A DNA stretch of 64,000 nucleotides from NCBI RefSeq assembly GCF_000716715.1, contig NZ_JNYJ01000003.1, forward strand, positions 124,001 through 188,000, in the 5' to 3' direction. The notes beneath the pieces were generated by a model. The model saw only the letters and a program-made list of their open reading frames with translations, was not told the DNA's origin and searched no databases. The position numbers and the translations under genes were made by a program. How positions within the stretch are numbered: the stretch's first letter is position 1; every line of letters begins with the position of its first letter. This DNA is from Dactylosporangium aurantiacum. Its GTDB lineage: Bacteria; Actinomycetota; Actinomycetes; Mycobacteriales; Micromonosporaceae. Positions 42,119 to 51,537 of the stretch are shown here, one piece after another.

Positions 42119-43119
42119 CGGGCCGGCTCCCGCACGGCGGGCGCGTCGGCGTACAGCGAGTCCTCCGGCGCGATCGGGATGTTCGCCTCCCGCACGTAGA
42201 ACAGCGCCGGGCGCACCGAGCCACGCACCAAGCGGTGCACGTACGCGGCGAGGACACCCACGGCGCCGAGCAGCACGACCTCGCCGGCGAGCGCACCGGC
42301 CAAGGCCCCGCCGGCCCCGGCGGCAACGGCGGCTCCGGCGGCGAGCACGACCAGGACGGCGAGCGTGACCGCGGCGTACACCCAGACGAGAGGGCGCAGC
42401 GAGAAGCCGAAGAACAGCTCGGCGCTGTGCGCGAACAGCCGCCACACGGCCCACCGGGACCCGCCGTCCTGCCGCTGCCGGTGCGCGACGTCCACGGTGG
42501 CCCAGCGGGCGCCGAGCAGCGGCATGGTGGCGACGAAGTACGGGGTGGCCAGGCGCAGGTCGACGGCCCGGCGGGCGACGCTGCCCCGGACCACGCGGAA
42601 CACCGACGAGCCGTAGACCAGGTCGACGCCGAACAGCCGCTGCGCGAGGCGCTGCTGGACGGCGGAGCCGAGGCGGCGGAACAGCGGGTCGTGGCGTTCC
42701 CGGCGGATGCCGTAGACCACGTCGTAGCCTTCGAGGGCCTTGGCGATGAGCTTCGGCGCCTCGGCCGGCGGCGACTGCAGGTCGGCGTCCAGCTGCACCA
42801 CCCAGGTGCCGCGGGCGTAGCGGAACCCGGCGCCGTGGGCGGCCTCGAGGCCGAAGTTGCGGGAGAACGACACGTACCGCACCCGGGGGTCGCGGGCGCT
42901 GAGCGCCTTGACCTTGTCGAGGGTGCCGTCGGTGGAGCCGTCGTCGACGAACAGGATCTCCAGGTCCGGGTAGCCGGACAGGGCCGCGTCGATGGTCGCG
43001 TGGACCTCGTCGACCTGCCCCTCCTCGTTGAAGCAGGGGATGAACGCGGTGAGCGACGGCGGCCGTGGCGGGTCACCGCCGGTGCGTTGGCTCGGCACCG
43101 CCGGGCGGGTGGCGGTCAC
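42115..43119 (-). CDS. Family 2 glycosyltransferase with membrane tail (polyprenyl-phosphate sugar transferase type)
   Basis: 334 residues from GTG 43119; an ATG nearer the epimerase is in another frame. GT-A core: LTAFIPCFNEEGQVDEVHAT, EILFVDDGSTDGTLDKV, and WVVQLDADLQSPP (the DxD metal site). The C-terminal third has two membrane helices (about 250-272 and 278-300: LVWVYAAVTLAVLVVLAAGA; LAGEVVLLGAVGVLAAYVH), as in DPM/ArnC/GtrB-like transferases that put a sugar on undecaprenyl phosphate. This supports a cell-surface glycan role. It is translationally coupled to the ATP-grasp gene. Confidence 0.93.
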   Translation of the reverse strand: MTATRPAVPSQRTGGDPPRPPSLTAFIPCFNEEGQVDEVHATIDAALSGYPDLEILFVDDGSTDGTLDKVKALSARDPRVRYVSFSRNFGLEAAHGAGFRYARGTWVVQLDADLQSPPAEAPKLIAKALEGYDVVYGIRRERHDPLFRRLGSAVQQRLAQRLFGVDLVYGSSVFRVVRGSVARRAVDLRLATPYFVATMPLLGARWATVDVAHRQRQDGGSRWAVWRLFAHSAELFFGFSLRPLVWVYAAVTLAVLVVLAAGAAVAAGAGGALAGALAGEVVLLGAVGVLAAYVHRLVRGSVRPALFYVREANIPIAPEDSLYADAPAVREPAR

Positions 43120-43190
43120 CGGGGCGGCCAGGGGCGGGGACCGCTGGTGGATGTGCGGCGCATGCGACCTCCTCGACTCCGGACAGCACT

Positions 43191-44198
43191 TCAGTCGCGC
43201 AGCACGGCCAGCCACGACGGTGGCAGGTTGCGGCGCACCTCGATCGCGTCGAACACCGACGGCTCGCGCGGGCCGTGCCGGCGCACCCAGGCGGCCATCG
43301 CCGCGAGCCCTTCGGCCAGGGGTGTCTCGCCGGTGAGCCCGAAGCACTTGCGGACCTTGTCGTGGTCGGCGTACGCCTGCCGCACCTCGTTGCGGGCCGG
43401 CAGGTGGGTGACCCGCAGCGGCACGCCCATCGCGTCGGCGGTCGCGCGGGCCAGCTCGTTGAGCGAGTAGACGGTGTCGCCGCCGATGTTGAACGTCTCG
43501 TTGTAGGCGGCCGGGTTCGTCACCGACCGGGCCAGCACCGGTGCCACGTCGCCGATGTGGGTGAACGCGCGGACCTGCTCCCCGTCGCCGAACACGGTGA
43601 ACGGCTCGCCGCGCAGCGCCTGGTTCATGAAGATGCCGATGACGTTGCGGTACCGGTCGCCGATGTTCTGGTACTCGCCGTAGACGTTGTGCGGGCGGAA
43701 GATGACGTACGGCAGGCCGAACATCTCGTGGGTGACCCGCAGCTCCTGCTCGACGGTGAGCTTGGCGATGCCGTACGGGTCCTCCGGCGCGGGCACCAGG
43801 TCCTCGCTCATCGGCACCTGGTTGCTGCCGTAGACGGCGATCGATGAGGTGAACACGAAGCAGCGCACGGTGCCCGCGTTGACCGCGGCGTTGATCAGGG
43901 TGACGCTGCCGATGACGTTGTTGGTGTAGTTGTACCGCTTGATGAAGTGGCTCAGCCCTTCGGCGGCGTACGCGGCGAGGTGGAACACGTAGTCGAACCG
44001 GAACTCCGCGAACAGCGCGGCGACGGCCGGCGCGTCGCACACGTCACCCCGCCGGAACACCGCGCCGTCGGGCACGTTGTGCGGGGAGCCGCCGCTGAGG
44101 TCGTCCAGGACGACGACCCGGTGGCCGTCGGCGAGCAGCGCGCGGGCCACGTTCGCCCCGATGAACCCGGCACCGCCGGTGACCAGCGCCGTCGCCAT
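43191..44198 (-). CDS. NAD-dependent nucleotide-sugar epimerase/dehydratase (extended SDR)
   Basis: 335 residues from ATG 44198. NAD-binding loop TGGAGFIGANVARALL (7-22), substrate/catalytic region FVFTSSIAVYGSNQVP (about 114-129), and the catalytic Tyr-x3-Lys in DPYGIAKLTVEQE. Full-length for the UDP-glucose 4-epimerase-like group, with typical RPHNVYGEYQNIGDRYRNVI and FNIGGDTVYSLNELA. It likely modifies an NDP-hexose used by the downstream GT2. Gap to GT2 is 71 bp and to the membrane protein 34 bp, so it is probably one operon. Confidence 0.93.
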   Translation of the reverse strand: MATALVTGGAGFIGANVARALLADGHRVVVLDDLSGGSPHNVPDGAVFRRGDVCDAPAVAALFAEFRFDYVFHLAAYAAEGLSHFIKRYNYTNNVIGSVTLINAAVNAGTVRCFVFTSSIAVYGSNQVPMSEDLVPAPEDPYGIAKLTVEQELRVTHEMFGLPYVIFRPHNVYGEYQNIGDRYRNVIGIFMNQALRGEPFTVFGDGEQVRAFTHIGDVAPVLARSVTNPAAYNETFNIGGDTVYSLNELARATADAMGVPLRVTHLPARNEVRQAYADHDKVRKCFGLTGETPLAEGLAAMAAWVRRHGPREPSVFDAIEVRRNLPPSWLAVLRD

Positions 44199-44232
44199 AT
44201 GAGGTCTCCTTCCGCCGGTCGCCGCGCCGGTG

Positions 44233-44922
44233 TCAGATCCGGGCCTCGACTTGCTCCGTCCGGGCGGTGGCCGGGTCGCCGCGGCGCCAGGAGCGCGGGA
44301 GCGTGAACCACCGGGTCGGCGCCGCCAGCACCAGCACGACGAGCACCACGTGCACGGCGATGAAGGCGTACGCCTCGTATTTGCTCGGGTAGTGGCCGAG
44401 GAACACCTTGATGTGCGACGCCCAGGTCCACACGTCCGGGATGGTGCTCCACCGCGGGTCGGTGTGGTCGTTGACCGTGAGGAACGCCAGGTCCTCCAGA
44501 CCCGACACCATGATCAGCAGCATCGCGTAGGCGACCCGCCGGGCGTTGCCGGGTGTGCCGCCACCGAGCCGGTACGCGAGGGTGAGCGACACGATGACGA
44601 TCGGGGTCAGCACGAGAATGTGGTAGTAGACGGTCGGGAAATCGTCCAGGAAAAAGAAGATCTTCGGCACGAAGTACAGGAAGAACACGCAGAACGTGAT
44701 CGGGACCAGAATCCGCACCAGGTGCAGCCGCCGGGCCAGCTCCACGTCCAGGCGGGCGATCGCCTCGGTGGCGAAGACGAACGGCAGCAGCTTGAACAGG
44801 AAGATCCCCAGCGACTTGACCTCGCGGTCGTGCGGCAGGGCGAACCACACCACGGCGGCGGTGCCGGCGGCCAGTGCCAGCAGGACGAGAAACGCCGCAT
44901 TCCGGCGCAGAACCTGGCTCAT
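44233..44922 (-). CDS. Six-helix membrane protein of the glycan module
   Basis: 229 residues from ATG 44922 (GGGGGCAG upstream). Helices at about 10-28, 40-55, 68-92 (LVPITFCVFFLYFVPKIFFFL), 100-116, 130-150 and 185-202. The external loop FLDDFPTVYYH and the segment NDHTDPRWSTIPDVWTWASH are well defined. It contains no known catalytic motif. As first gene of the epimerase-GT2-ATP-grasp run it may be a flippase-like or assembly component; this is inference. Confidence 0.8.
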   Translation of the reverse strand: MSQVLRRNAAFLVLLALAAGTAAVVWFALPHDREVKSLGIFLFKLLPFVFATEAIARLDVELARRLHLVRILVPITFCVFFLYFVPKIFFFLDDFPTVYYHILVLTPIVIVSLTLAYRLGGGTPGNARRVAYAMLLIMVSGLEDLAFLTVNDHTDPRWSTIPDVWTWASHIKVFLGHYPSKYEAYAFIAVHVVLVVLVLAAPTRWFTLPRSWRRGDPATARTEQVEARI

Positions 44923-45080
44923 CGGCTGCCCCCTTCCGGTCGGTGCCCGAAACGCGACGGCGCTACGGCTGCGAACCCGCCCGAAGCATACGCGTCCGTC
45001 ACTGCGTCAGCACGGGATGCAATTGACGCCAGCAAATGATCGAGGGGTCATGCAAGGGGGTCCCCGGGCGCGGGCGCGGG

Positions 45081-46994
45081 TCAGTCCCGGTCCACCGGCA
45101 GCCGGACGTCCAGGTGGGTGCCGCCGCCGGTCGGGCTCTCCAGGTGGATCGTGCCGCCCAGCGCCTCGATGCGGTCGGTCAGGCCGACGAGGCCGGACCC
45201 GCGCCGGGGATCCGCGCCGCCGGCGCCGTCGTCGCTGACGGACACCTCGACGTGCCCGTCGCGCACCGCCGCGCGCACCCGCACCACGCTGGCCCTGGCG
45301 TGCTTGGTGGCGTTGGCGAGCGCCTCGGCGACCGTGTAGTAGGCGGCGACCTCGACCGGCTCGGGCAGCCGGCCCGGCAGGTCCAGGTCGAGCTCCACGG
45401 GCACCGACGAGCGGCGGGCCAGGGCCTTGAACGCGGGCCGCAGACCGCCCTCGGTCAGGATCGCCGGGTGCACGCCGCGGGAGATCTCCCGCACGTCGTC
45501 GACCGTGCCGTTGAGCCCGGCGACCACCGCGGACAGCTCCTCCCGCAGCTGCGGCAGCTGCGGCGGGACGGTCAGCTGGATGCGCCGCACGTCCAACCCG
45601 AGCGACAGCAGCCGCTGCTGCACGCCGTCGTGCAGGTTGCGCTCGATGCGGCGGCGGGTCTGGTCGGTGGCGAGGACCACCCGGGCGCGGGAGGCGATGA
45701 GGTCGTCGCGGGCCTGCGCGTTCGCCACGGCGGTGCCGATGAGGTCGGTGGCCTCCGCGAGCCGCGCCTGCGCCTCCGGCGGCATCTGCCGGTCCCCCAT
45801 CGTCGACACGGTGACCGCGCCCCAGAGACGGCCCTCGACGTGGATCGGCGCGCTGACCGACGCGCGCGCCCCGCGGGAGCGCACGTACGCGGCGAGCGGT
45901 CCGGTCGCCCCCTCGTAGGAGTCCATCCGCGCCGCCGCACTGGTACGCCGCACCGTGCCCGTGACGTTGTCGCCGTGCAGCTGTACCACGGTGCCGACCG
46001 GCAGGGCCAGGTCGGGCGTGCCCCAGGCGGCCACGACGGTGCCGGTGCCGTCGGGCTTGAACCGCACGATCCGCGCCGCGCCCGCGTCCATGAGCTGCCC
46101 GAGCTCCTCGACGACGGCGGCGAGCACCTCGCTCGGTGAGCCGCCCCGGGCGACGAGGGTGGCGACCCGGCGCAGCGCCGTCTGGGTCTCGGCGAACTGC
46201 CCGACCTCGTCGTGGCTGCGCTGCAGGGAGTCGCCCATCACGTTGAACGACCGCTCCAGCCGGCCGATCTCCGCCTTGCCCGTCTCCGGCATGCGGGTGC
46301 CGAGGTCGCCGCGGGCGAGCCGGTCGGCCATCGTCGCGGCCCGGCGGATCGGCTGCACCAGCAGCCTGGTCTGGTAGCCGCCGACGAGCGCGATGATGAT
46401 CGCCGATCCCGCCAGCCCGACGAGGATCGCGGTCATCTCCCGGTTCCCCGTCGTCTCGGCGTGCTTGTCGCGGGCCATGATGACGTCGCGCTCGGACATC
46501 CTGAACTCGGTCAGGTCCTCGCGGAGCTGATCGACGCGCCGCTCGCCGTCCAGCAGCGTGGCCACGCTGCGGGGCTGCGGGTCGCCGCGCAGGGCGGCGT
46601 CCAGCGCGGGGCGCGAGTACTCCTGCACGTACGCGGTGCTGGTGTGCGTGATCTGCGCGACCTGCCGCCGCTGCGCGACGGTGGTGGCGAGCCGGGTCAG
46701 CTGCGCGTTCGCGGCGAGCAGGGCGCTCTGCGCCGCCTGCCACCGGTCCAGGAACCTGCTGTCGCCCGACAGGGTGTACGCCTGCTGCGCCGCCTGCAGG
46801 TCCATGACGTGCCGGTGGACCTCGTCGGCGACGGCGAACAGCTCGTGCGAGCGGCGCGACAGCCGGGACGTCTCGCGGTCCTCGCCGATCGACACGAACA
46901 GCGTGCCGAAGGCCCCGCCGACGAACAGCAGCAGCGCGCAGGTGGCCAGCACCATCCGGCGGATCAGCCCACCCTGCCCACCACGCACGTTCAC
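45081..46994 (-). CDS. Membrane histidine kinase (CHASE3-HAMP-GAF-HisKA_3-HATPase)
   Basis: 637 residues from GTG 46994, chosen because GGAGG lies 6 bases upstream; ATG 47027 is an alternative. Membrane helix 1 (MVLATCALLLFVGGAFGTLF), extracellular CHASE3-like helical domain (AYTLSGDSRFLDRWQAAQSA), helix 2 (MTAILVGLAGSAIIIALVGG), HAMP (QPIRRAATMADRLARGDLGT), GAF-like domain about 310-430, dimerisation/phosphoacceptor helix RRIERNLHDGVQQRLLSLGL (His in NLHDG), and ATPase with EALANATKHARA, DDGAGGADPRRGSGL. NarL/DesK-type kinase; no response regulator gene is adjacent. Confidence 0.95.
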   Translation of the reverse strand: MNVRGGQGGLIRRMVLATCALLLFVGGAFGTLFVSIGEDRETSRLSRRSHELFAVADEVHRHVMDLQAAQQAYTLSGDSRFLDRWQAAQSALLAANAQLTRLATTVAQRRQVAQITHTSTAYVQEYSRPALDAALRGDPQPRSVATLLDGERRVDQLREDLTEFRMSERDVIMARDKHAETTGNREMTAILVGLAGSAIIIALVGGYQTRLLVQPIRRAATMADRLARGDLGTRMPETGKAEIGRLERSFNVMGDSLQRSHDEVGQFAETQTALRRVATLVARGGSPSEVLAAVVEELGQLMDAGAARIVRFKPDGTGTVVAAWGTPDLALPVGTVVQLHGDNVTGTVRRTSAAARMDSYEGATGPLAAYVRSRGARASVSAPIHVEGRLWGAVTVSTMGDRQMPPEAQARLAEATDLIGTAVANAQARDDLIASRARVVLATDQTRRRIERNLHDGVQQRLLSLGLDVRRIQLTVPPQLPQLREELSAVVAGLNGTVDDVREISRGVHPAILTEGGLRPAFKALARRSSVPVELDLDLPGRLPEPVEVAAYYTVAEALANATKHARASVVRVRAAVRDGHVEVSVSDDGAGGADPRRGSGLVGLTDRIEALGGTIHLESPTGGGTHLDVRLPVDRD

Positions 46995-47167
46995 CAGTGA
47001 CCTCCGACGTCCTCGGTAGTCGCCCATGCCCCGGACGGTCCCGCTCACGCCTCTTCGCGCCATCCGGGTGGGTGGTTCCCCCTGGCGCGCCGCCGGGTCG
47101 CCGGACGGCACCGGCCCGACGCCGCGGGTGACGCCGGGGATGGTGCCGATGGCGGCGGTCCCGGTCG

Positions 47168-49258
47168 CTACGCCGACACGCGGCAGCCGGCTTCCTCGGC
47201 GTACCCGTGGTCGGTGACCTTCGCCGGCATGTCGACCTGGACCTGCAGGATGTTGTTGGTCTCGTCGGTCTCGGCGACGAACTTGAGCGGGTCGGCGACG
47301 ATCGTCACGATGGTCTTGCGGCCGAGCACCTGCGGTGCCTTGGCCGCGGGCAGCTGGAGCGAGCCGTAGGACACCCCGGGGTTGTCGTCGAACGACGTCG
47401 TGATGCCGTTGAGGTCGCCGTCGTCGTCGAAGTACCGTACGTCGCCCTCGATGCCGGCGGCGGCGAACCGCAGCCCGAAGCCGGAGCTGCCGGACTTGAT
47501 CACACCGGTGACGACGCCGCGTACCGCGACCCAGATCACCACGTCGCCCGGGGCGGTGTCGTCCCAGGTGCCGACGTGGCACGGGGCGCCGGTCTTGACC
47601 AGCGCCAGGGCGAGGTCGCCGGTCGGCACCGCGGGGGTCGGTGACGCCCGCGTGGGCGACGGGCCGGGCGACGGTGAGGCGCTGCGCGACGTGACGGCCG
47701 GCGACGGCGACCGGCCGTCCGCCGCCCGGTCGCCGGCGTCGGCGGCACCGTTGGCGACCAGCGTCACGACGAGCGCGGCGACGACGAGCAGCCCACCGGC
47801 CGCGGCGACCGGGACCGGCCGGGCCAGTCCGCGCAGCCGCGCCACGAGCCCGGCTGCCGCTCCGACCGTCCCGGGCGCGCCTGCCGCTCCGGCCGCCGCC
47901 GGCCCGGCTGCCGCTCCGACCGTCCCCGGCGCGCCTGCCGCTCCGACTGCCGCCGGCCCGGCTGCCGCTCCGGCCGTCCCGGGCCCGGCCACGACTGGTC
48001 CCGCCGCGGGTCCGGCCGCCGCGGGTCCGGATCCGGTCGTCGGGCCGGGTGGTGCCGGCTCCGGCTCATGGGGCACCATCGCCCAGGCCGGGGCCGCCGG
48101 CCACTCCTGCGCCACCGACGGCTCCGGCAGCGGATCGGCGGGCACCGGGTGCACGGCGGCGTCCGCCGGCACCGTGGCCGGCGCGGCAATCGGGCCCGGT
48201 GGCTGCGGCGGCGGGTGCGGCGCGGTGAGGCTGCCCAGGGCGACCGCCAGCTCAGGCTGGTCGACCGGTGCCGCGGGCAGCCCGAACTGCCGGTGCAGCA
48301 GCGTCGCGACGAGCGGGACCCGGCTCGAGCCGCCGACGCGGTACAGGGCGTCCGCGGTGACCCCCGCCTCCCGCAGCGCCGCCCGGGCCGCGCCGACGGT
48401 CCGGTCGAGGATCGGCATCGCCAGGGCCTCGAGCTGCTCCCGGCCGAGCGGCACCTCGGTGTCCAGCAGCGGCACGTGCACGAAGGTCGCGCCGTTGCGG
48501 GACAGTGACTCCTTCGCCGCCCGCACGTTGTCCCACAGTTGGAGGCGGGCCCGCAGGTCGGCGGGGGTGCGCGGGTGGTGCAGCCTGGTCCAGGCCGGGT
48601 CGGCGGGGCGCAGCTGGGCGTGGATGGCCGCGACGAGCGCCGCGTCGATGTCCAGCCCTCCGGCGTCCGCGAGCCCGTGCGAGGCGAGCACCTGCAGCTG
48701 CCCGTCGGTGCGGCGCACGACGGACGCGTCGAACGTGCCGGCGCCGAAGTCGTAGACCAGCGCGGTCTGCCCCTCGACCAGGCCGGCCGGCGTGCTGGCG
48801 AGGAAGTAGGCGGCGCCCGCGACCGGCTCCGGCACCAGCGTCACGTCCGGCAGTCCCGCGGCGGCGGCCGCGTCGACGAGCACCGCCCGCCGGCTGGCGC
48901 CCCAGGCGACCGGGTACGTCAGCACCGTGCGGTCCGCGGTGCCCCCGGCCTCGACGGCGACCCGGCGCAGGACGGCGGTGACCGCGTCGACGACCGGCAC
49001 CTCCACCTCGCCCAGCAGCAGAGAGCCGTCCACGACGTGCCGCTTGGGGTTCGGCTCGTAGGCGGCGGGCCGGGCCGCGGCCCGCTGCTGGGCGTCCCGC
49101 CCGACGATCAGCCGGCCGCCGGCGTCGGCGAAGACCGCCGACGGCAGCAGCGGCGAGCCGTCGAAGAGCACCAGCCGCGCCTCACCGGCCGGGGTCCGCA
49201 GCGCGGCGACGGTGTTGGATGTGCCGAAGTCGACACCGAGGACTGCCGACCCGGTCAC
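47168..49258 (-). CDS. Membrane-anchored Hsp70-like protein with extracellular C-terminal domain
   Basis: 696 residues from GTG 49258. The Hsp70 ATPase domain is complete: VLGVDFGTSNTVAAL (phosphate 1), LTYPVAWGASRRAVLVDAA, LVYDFGAGTFDASVVRRTDG (phosphate 2), and YRVGGSSRVPLVATLL (adenosine site). There is no peptide-binding domain. Instead a Pro/Ala/Gly-rich linker (about 375-475, with 18-residue repeats such as GAAGAPGTVGAAAGPAA) leads to one membrane helix (about 479-502) and an external beta domain (about 545-696, CARDB-like: PGDVVIWVAVRGVVTGVI, VAETDETNNILQVQVDM) with two cysteines. The cytosolic ATPase may signal from or control the external domain. Paralogous to the decayed gene at 29399-30547. 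Confidence 0.88.
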   Translation of the reverse strand: MTGSAVLGVDFGTSNTVAALRTPAGEARLVLFDGSPLLPSAVFADAGGRLIVGRDAQQRAAARPAAYEPNPKRHVVDGSLLLGEVEVPVVDAVTAVLRRVAVEAGGTADRTVLTYPVAWGASRRAVLVDAAAAAGLPDVTLVPEPVAGAAYFLASTPAGLVEGQTALVYDFGAGTFDASVVRRTDGQLQVLASHGLADAGGLDIDAALVAAIHAQLRPADPAWTRLHHPRTPADLRARLQLWDNVRAAKESLSRNGATFVHVPLLDTEVPLGREQLEALAMPILDRTVGAARAALREAGVTADALYRVGGSSRVPLVATLLHRQFGLPAAPVDQPELAVALGSLTAPHPPPQPPGPIAAPATVPADAAVHPVPADPLPEPSVAQEWPAAPAWAMVPHEPEPAPPGPTTGSGPAAAGPAAGPVVAGPGTAGAAAGPAAVGAAGAPGTVGAAAGPAAAGAAGAPGTVGAAAGLVARLRGLARPVPVAAAGGLLVVAALVVTLVANGAADAGDRAADGRSPSPAVTSRSASPSPGPSPTRASPTPAVPTGDLALALVKTGAPCHVGTWDDTAPGDVVIWVAVRGVVTGVIKSGSSGFGLRFAAAGIEGDVRYFDDDGDLNGITTSFDDNPGVSYGSLQLPAAKAPQVLGRKTIVTIVADPLKFVAETDETNNILQVQVDMPAKVTDHGYAEEAGCRVSA

Positions 49259-49427
49259 GGCACGAAGTTTAGGTGCGGCGGCCCACGGCGTTGAAGGTCC
49301 GTTCGGCCGACCGCGCCGCCATCCACTCGGCACCGCGGCGGCCGCTGTCCGGCCGGCACCCCGGCCGGGCGCTGCCCAAAGGTCACCATCCGGACGGCAC
49401 CGCGGACGGGCGCTGCCTGAAAGGGCG

Positions 49428-50672
49428 CTATCCGGACGGCACCGCGGACGGGTCGTCGATCATGCGTTCGATCACGGCGCCGGCGCCACCCCGGGCGGCG
49501 GCGGTGAAGCCGAGGTCGGAGGCGACGAAGTGGCAGCGGTCCGCGGGTGAGGCCATGGCGAGGCGGGTGAGCTGCGCCTGCGCGGCGGGGATCAGGTGGT
49601 CGGCGAGGTCGGCGAAGTAGCCGCCGAGCACCACGACGCGCGGGTTGAACAGGTTGACCAGGATCGCGCCGCCGTGGCCGAGCCAGCGGCCGATGCCGGC
49701 GACCGCGTCCAGTGCCGCCGGGTCCCGCGCGTCGAGGCGGCGGCGGACCTCCGCGACGCGTTCCCGCGGGTCGGGGACGGGGCCGTCGCCGAGGCCGTAC
49801 GCGAACTCGGGGGTGATCCGGCGGACCAGCTCGGCGAGGCCGACCTTGGTCTCCCAGCAGCCGGTCCGGCCGCAGCCGCACGGGTCGCCGTCCGGCTCGA
49901 CCGGCAGGTGGCCGATCTCGCCGGAGAAGCCGTCGGCGCCGCGCAGCAGCCGGCCGCCGGTGATGGCGCCGCCGCCGACGCCGACGGAGCCGGTGAGGTA
50001 CACCAGGTCGTCGGTGCCGGCGGCGACGCCCCAGGTGTGCTCGGCGAGGGCGGCGAGGTTCGCGTCGTTGTCGACGCCGACCTGCAGCGCCGGGTCCAGG
50101 CCGGCGGCGAGGCGGGACACGACGGGCACGTCGCGCCAGCCGAGGTTCGGGGCGACGACGACCACGCCGCGGGCGACGTCGACGAGGCCCGGCACGGCGA
50201 CGGTGAGGCCGACCGGGGTGACCCCACGGCCGGCGAGCTCGGTGAGCGCCCGGTCCGCGGCGGCGGCCAGGTCGGCCAGGCAGCCGTCGACGTCGCGGCG
50301 CCGGACGTCGAAGGCGAGGCGGCGCTCCACGACCGTGCGGCCGGTCAGGTCGCAGCCGTGCACCGCCAGGTAGTCGACGTTGATCTCGATGCCGACGGCG
50401 CCGAGCTGCGGGGACAGTGCGACGCCGCGGCCGGGGCGGCCGGCGGTGCCGGAGCGCTCCAGGCCGGTCTCGCGCACCAGGCGGCGGGCGAGCAGCTCCT
50501 CGACGAGGCTCGACACGGTCGTCTTGTGCAGGCCGGTGCCGGCGGCGATCGCGGCGCGGGAGCCCGGGCCGTTGACGCGGATGTGGCGCAGGGTGCGGCT
50601 CAGGTTGATCCGGCGCACGGCGAGCTGGTCGACCGGCTCCGGGACCGGTCCCGCCGCGGTCATGCTCACCAT
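49428..50672 (-). CDS. ROK-family transcriptional regulator (NagC/XylR type)
   Basis: 414 residues from ATG 50672 (GGAGG, spacing 5); a second ATG is at 50663. N-terminal winged HTH (about 25-90: SRAAIAAGTGLHKTTVSSLVEEL). Sugar-kinase-like fold: GIEINVDYLAVHGCDL, VGVDNDANLAALAEHTWG, VYLTGSVGVGGGAITGG, the ROK signature GFSGEIGHLPV and the zinc site DPCGCGRTGCWETK. The DxGxT phosphate motif is altered (IEINVDYL), as in regulators rather than kinases. Likely sugar-responsive repressor. No sugar transporter is adjacent; a 22-bp repeat (TCCGGACGGCACCGCGGACGGG) occurs twice in and after its 3' end (49388, 49433). Confidence 0.93.
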   Translation of the reverse strand: MVSMTAAGPVPEPVDQLAVRRINLSRTLRHIRVNGPGSRAAIAAGTGLHKTTVSSLVEELLARRLVRETGLERSGTAGRPGRGVALSPQLGAVGIEINVDYLAVHGCDLTGRTVVERRLAFDVRRRDVDGCLADLAAAADRALTELAGRGVTPVGLTVAVPGLVDVARGVVVVAPNLGWRDVPVVSRLAAGLDPALQVGVDNDANLAALAEHTWGVAAGTDDLVYLTGSVGVGGGAITGGRLLRGADGFSGEIGHLPVEPDGDPCGCGRTGCWETKVGLAELVRRITPEFAYGLGDGPVPDPRERVAEVRRRLDARDPAALDAVAGIGRWLGHGGAILVNLFNPRVVVLGGYFADLADHLIPAAQAQLTRLAMASPADRCHFVASDLGFTAAARGGAGAVIERMIDDPSAVPSG

Positions 50673-50751
50673 CGTTGCCTCCAGCCGACGTCACGTCCTC
50701 CGCACAGCATGGTGGCGCCGGAGGCCGCGGATCGGACCACTTTTCGAAAGA

Positions 50752-51525
50752 CTACGGCTGCGGCCGGCGGCGGATGAGGGCGGCGTCGATCACGGCCGAG
50801 GGGCCGGCCGGGCTGGGGTTGCGCTGCGCGTCGGTGAGGTGCTCGGTGACCAGCCGGTGCACCTCGTCGGCGGCGCCGCGCTCGATGAGGGCGAGGATGC
50901 GCCCGTGGGTCTCGCCGGCGGCGCGGCGCACGCGCAGCGGCACCCCGGTGGTCTCCCGGATCCGGGTGGCCCAGTCCTGCTCGTGGCTGGACCACAGCGC
51001 TTCCAGGGCCCCGGCGAGCACGATGAGCGGCGGGTTGCCGCACAGGCTCACCAGGGCCTCGTGGAAGCGGCGGGACACGCCGACGACCTCGACCAGGTCG
51101 TCGATGCGGGCGAGGTACTCCTCGTGCAGCGCCCGCAGCGCCGGCACGACGGTCTCGGCGCGGTCGGGCCGGCCGGCGCACAGGGCGGCGCAGGCCGGCT
51201 CGACGTGGCGCAGCGCGGTGGCGACGTCGTCGATGTCCGTGTGCTGGGCGGCGAGGACGAGGCCGAGGTTGTAGCCGAGGTTGGCGGCCGACGGGCGGTG
51301 CACCACGGCCCCGCCGAGGCGCCCCCGGCGCACCGTGATGAGCCCTTCGGCCTCCAGGATGCGCATCGCCTCGCGGAACGTCGGCATGCTCACCGGATAC
51401 CGCTGGATGAGCTCCTCGGACTTGGGCAGCGGCGCGCCGTCGGCGAGCTCACCGCGCAGGATCTGCCCGCGGATGTGATCGGCCACCTGCTCGGCGAGCC
51501 GGTCGCCCCGCGGTGCATCGGTCAT
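50752..51525 (-). CDS. GntR/FadR-family transcriptional regulator
   Basis: 257 residues from ATG 51525. GntR winged helix (1-75: LAEQVADHIRGQILRGELAD, then YPVSMPTFREAMRILEAEGL, then ITVRRGRLGGAVV) and an FCD effector domain (about 95-235) with the metal-binding pattern including FHEALVSLCGNPPL and GETHGRILALIERG. It starts 12 bp after the amidohydrolase stop and is the last gene of the aldolase-amidohydrolase operon. Likely a carboxylate-responsive repressor acting on the inverted repeats at 53632-53683. Confidence 0.93.
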   Translation of the reverse strand: MTDAPRGDRLAEQVADHIRGQILRGELADGAPLPKSEELIQRYPVSMPTFREAMRILEAEGLITVRRGRLGGAVVHRPSAANLGYNLGLVLAAQHTDIDDVATALRHVEPACAALCAGRPDRAETVVPALRALHEEYLARIDDLVEVVGVSRRFHEALVSLCGNPPLIVLAGALEALWSSHEQDWATRIRETTGVPLRVRRAAGETHGRILALIERGAADEVHRLVTEHLTDAQRNPSPAGPSAVIDAALIRRRPQP

Positions 51526-51537
51526 GGCTCCGGCAGT

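Noticed and set aside
47849..47990. GC-rich tandem repeats as a regulatory or mobile repeat
   Set aside because: They are 54-bp in-frame repeats encoding the Ala/Gly/Pro linker of the Hsp70-like protein, so coding explains them.
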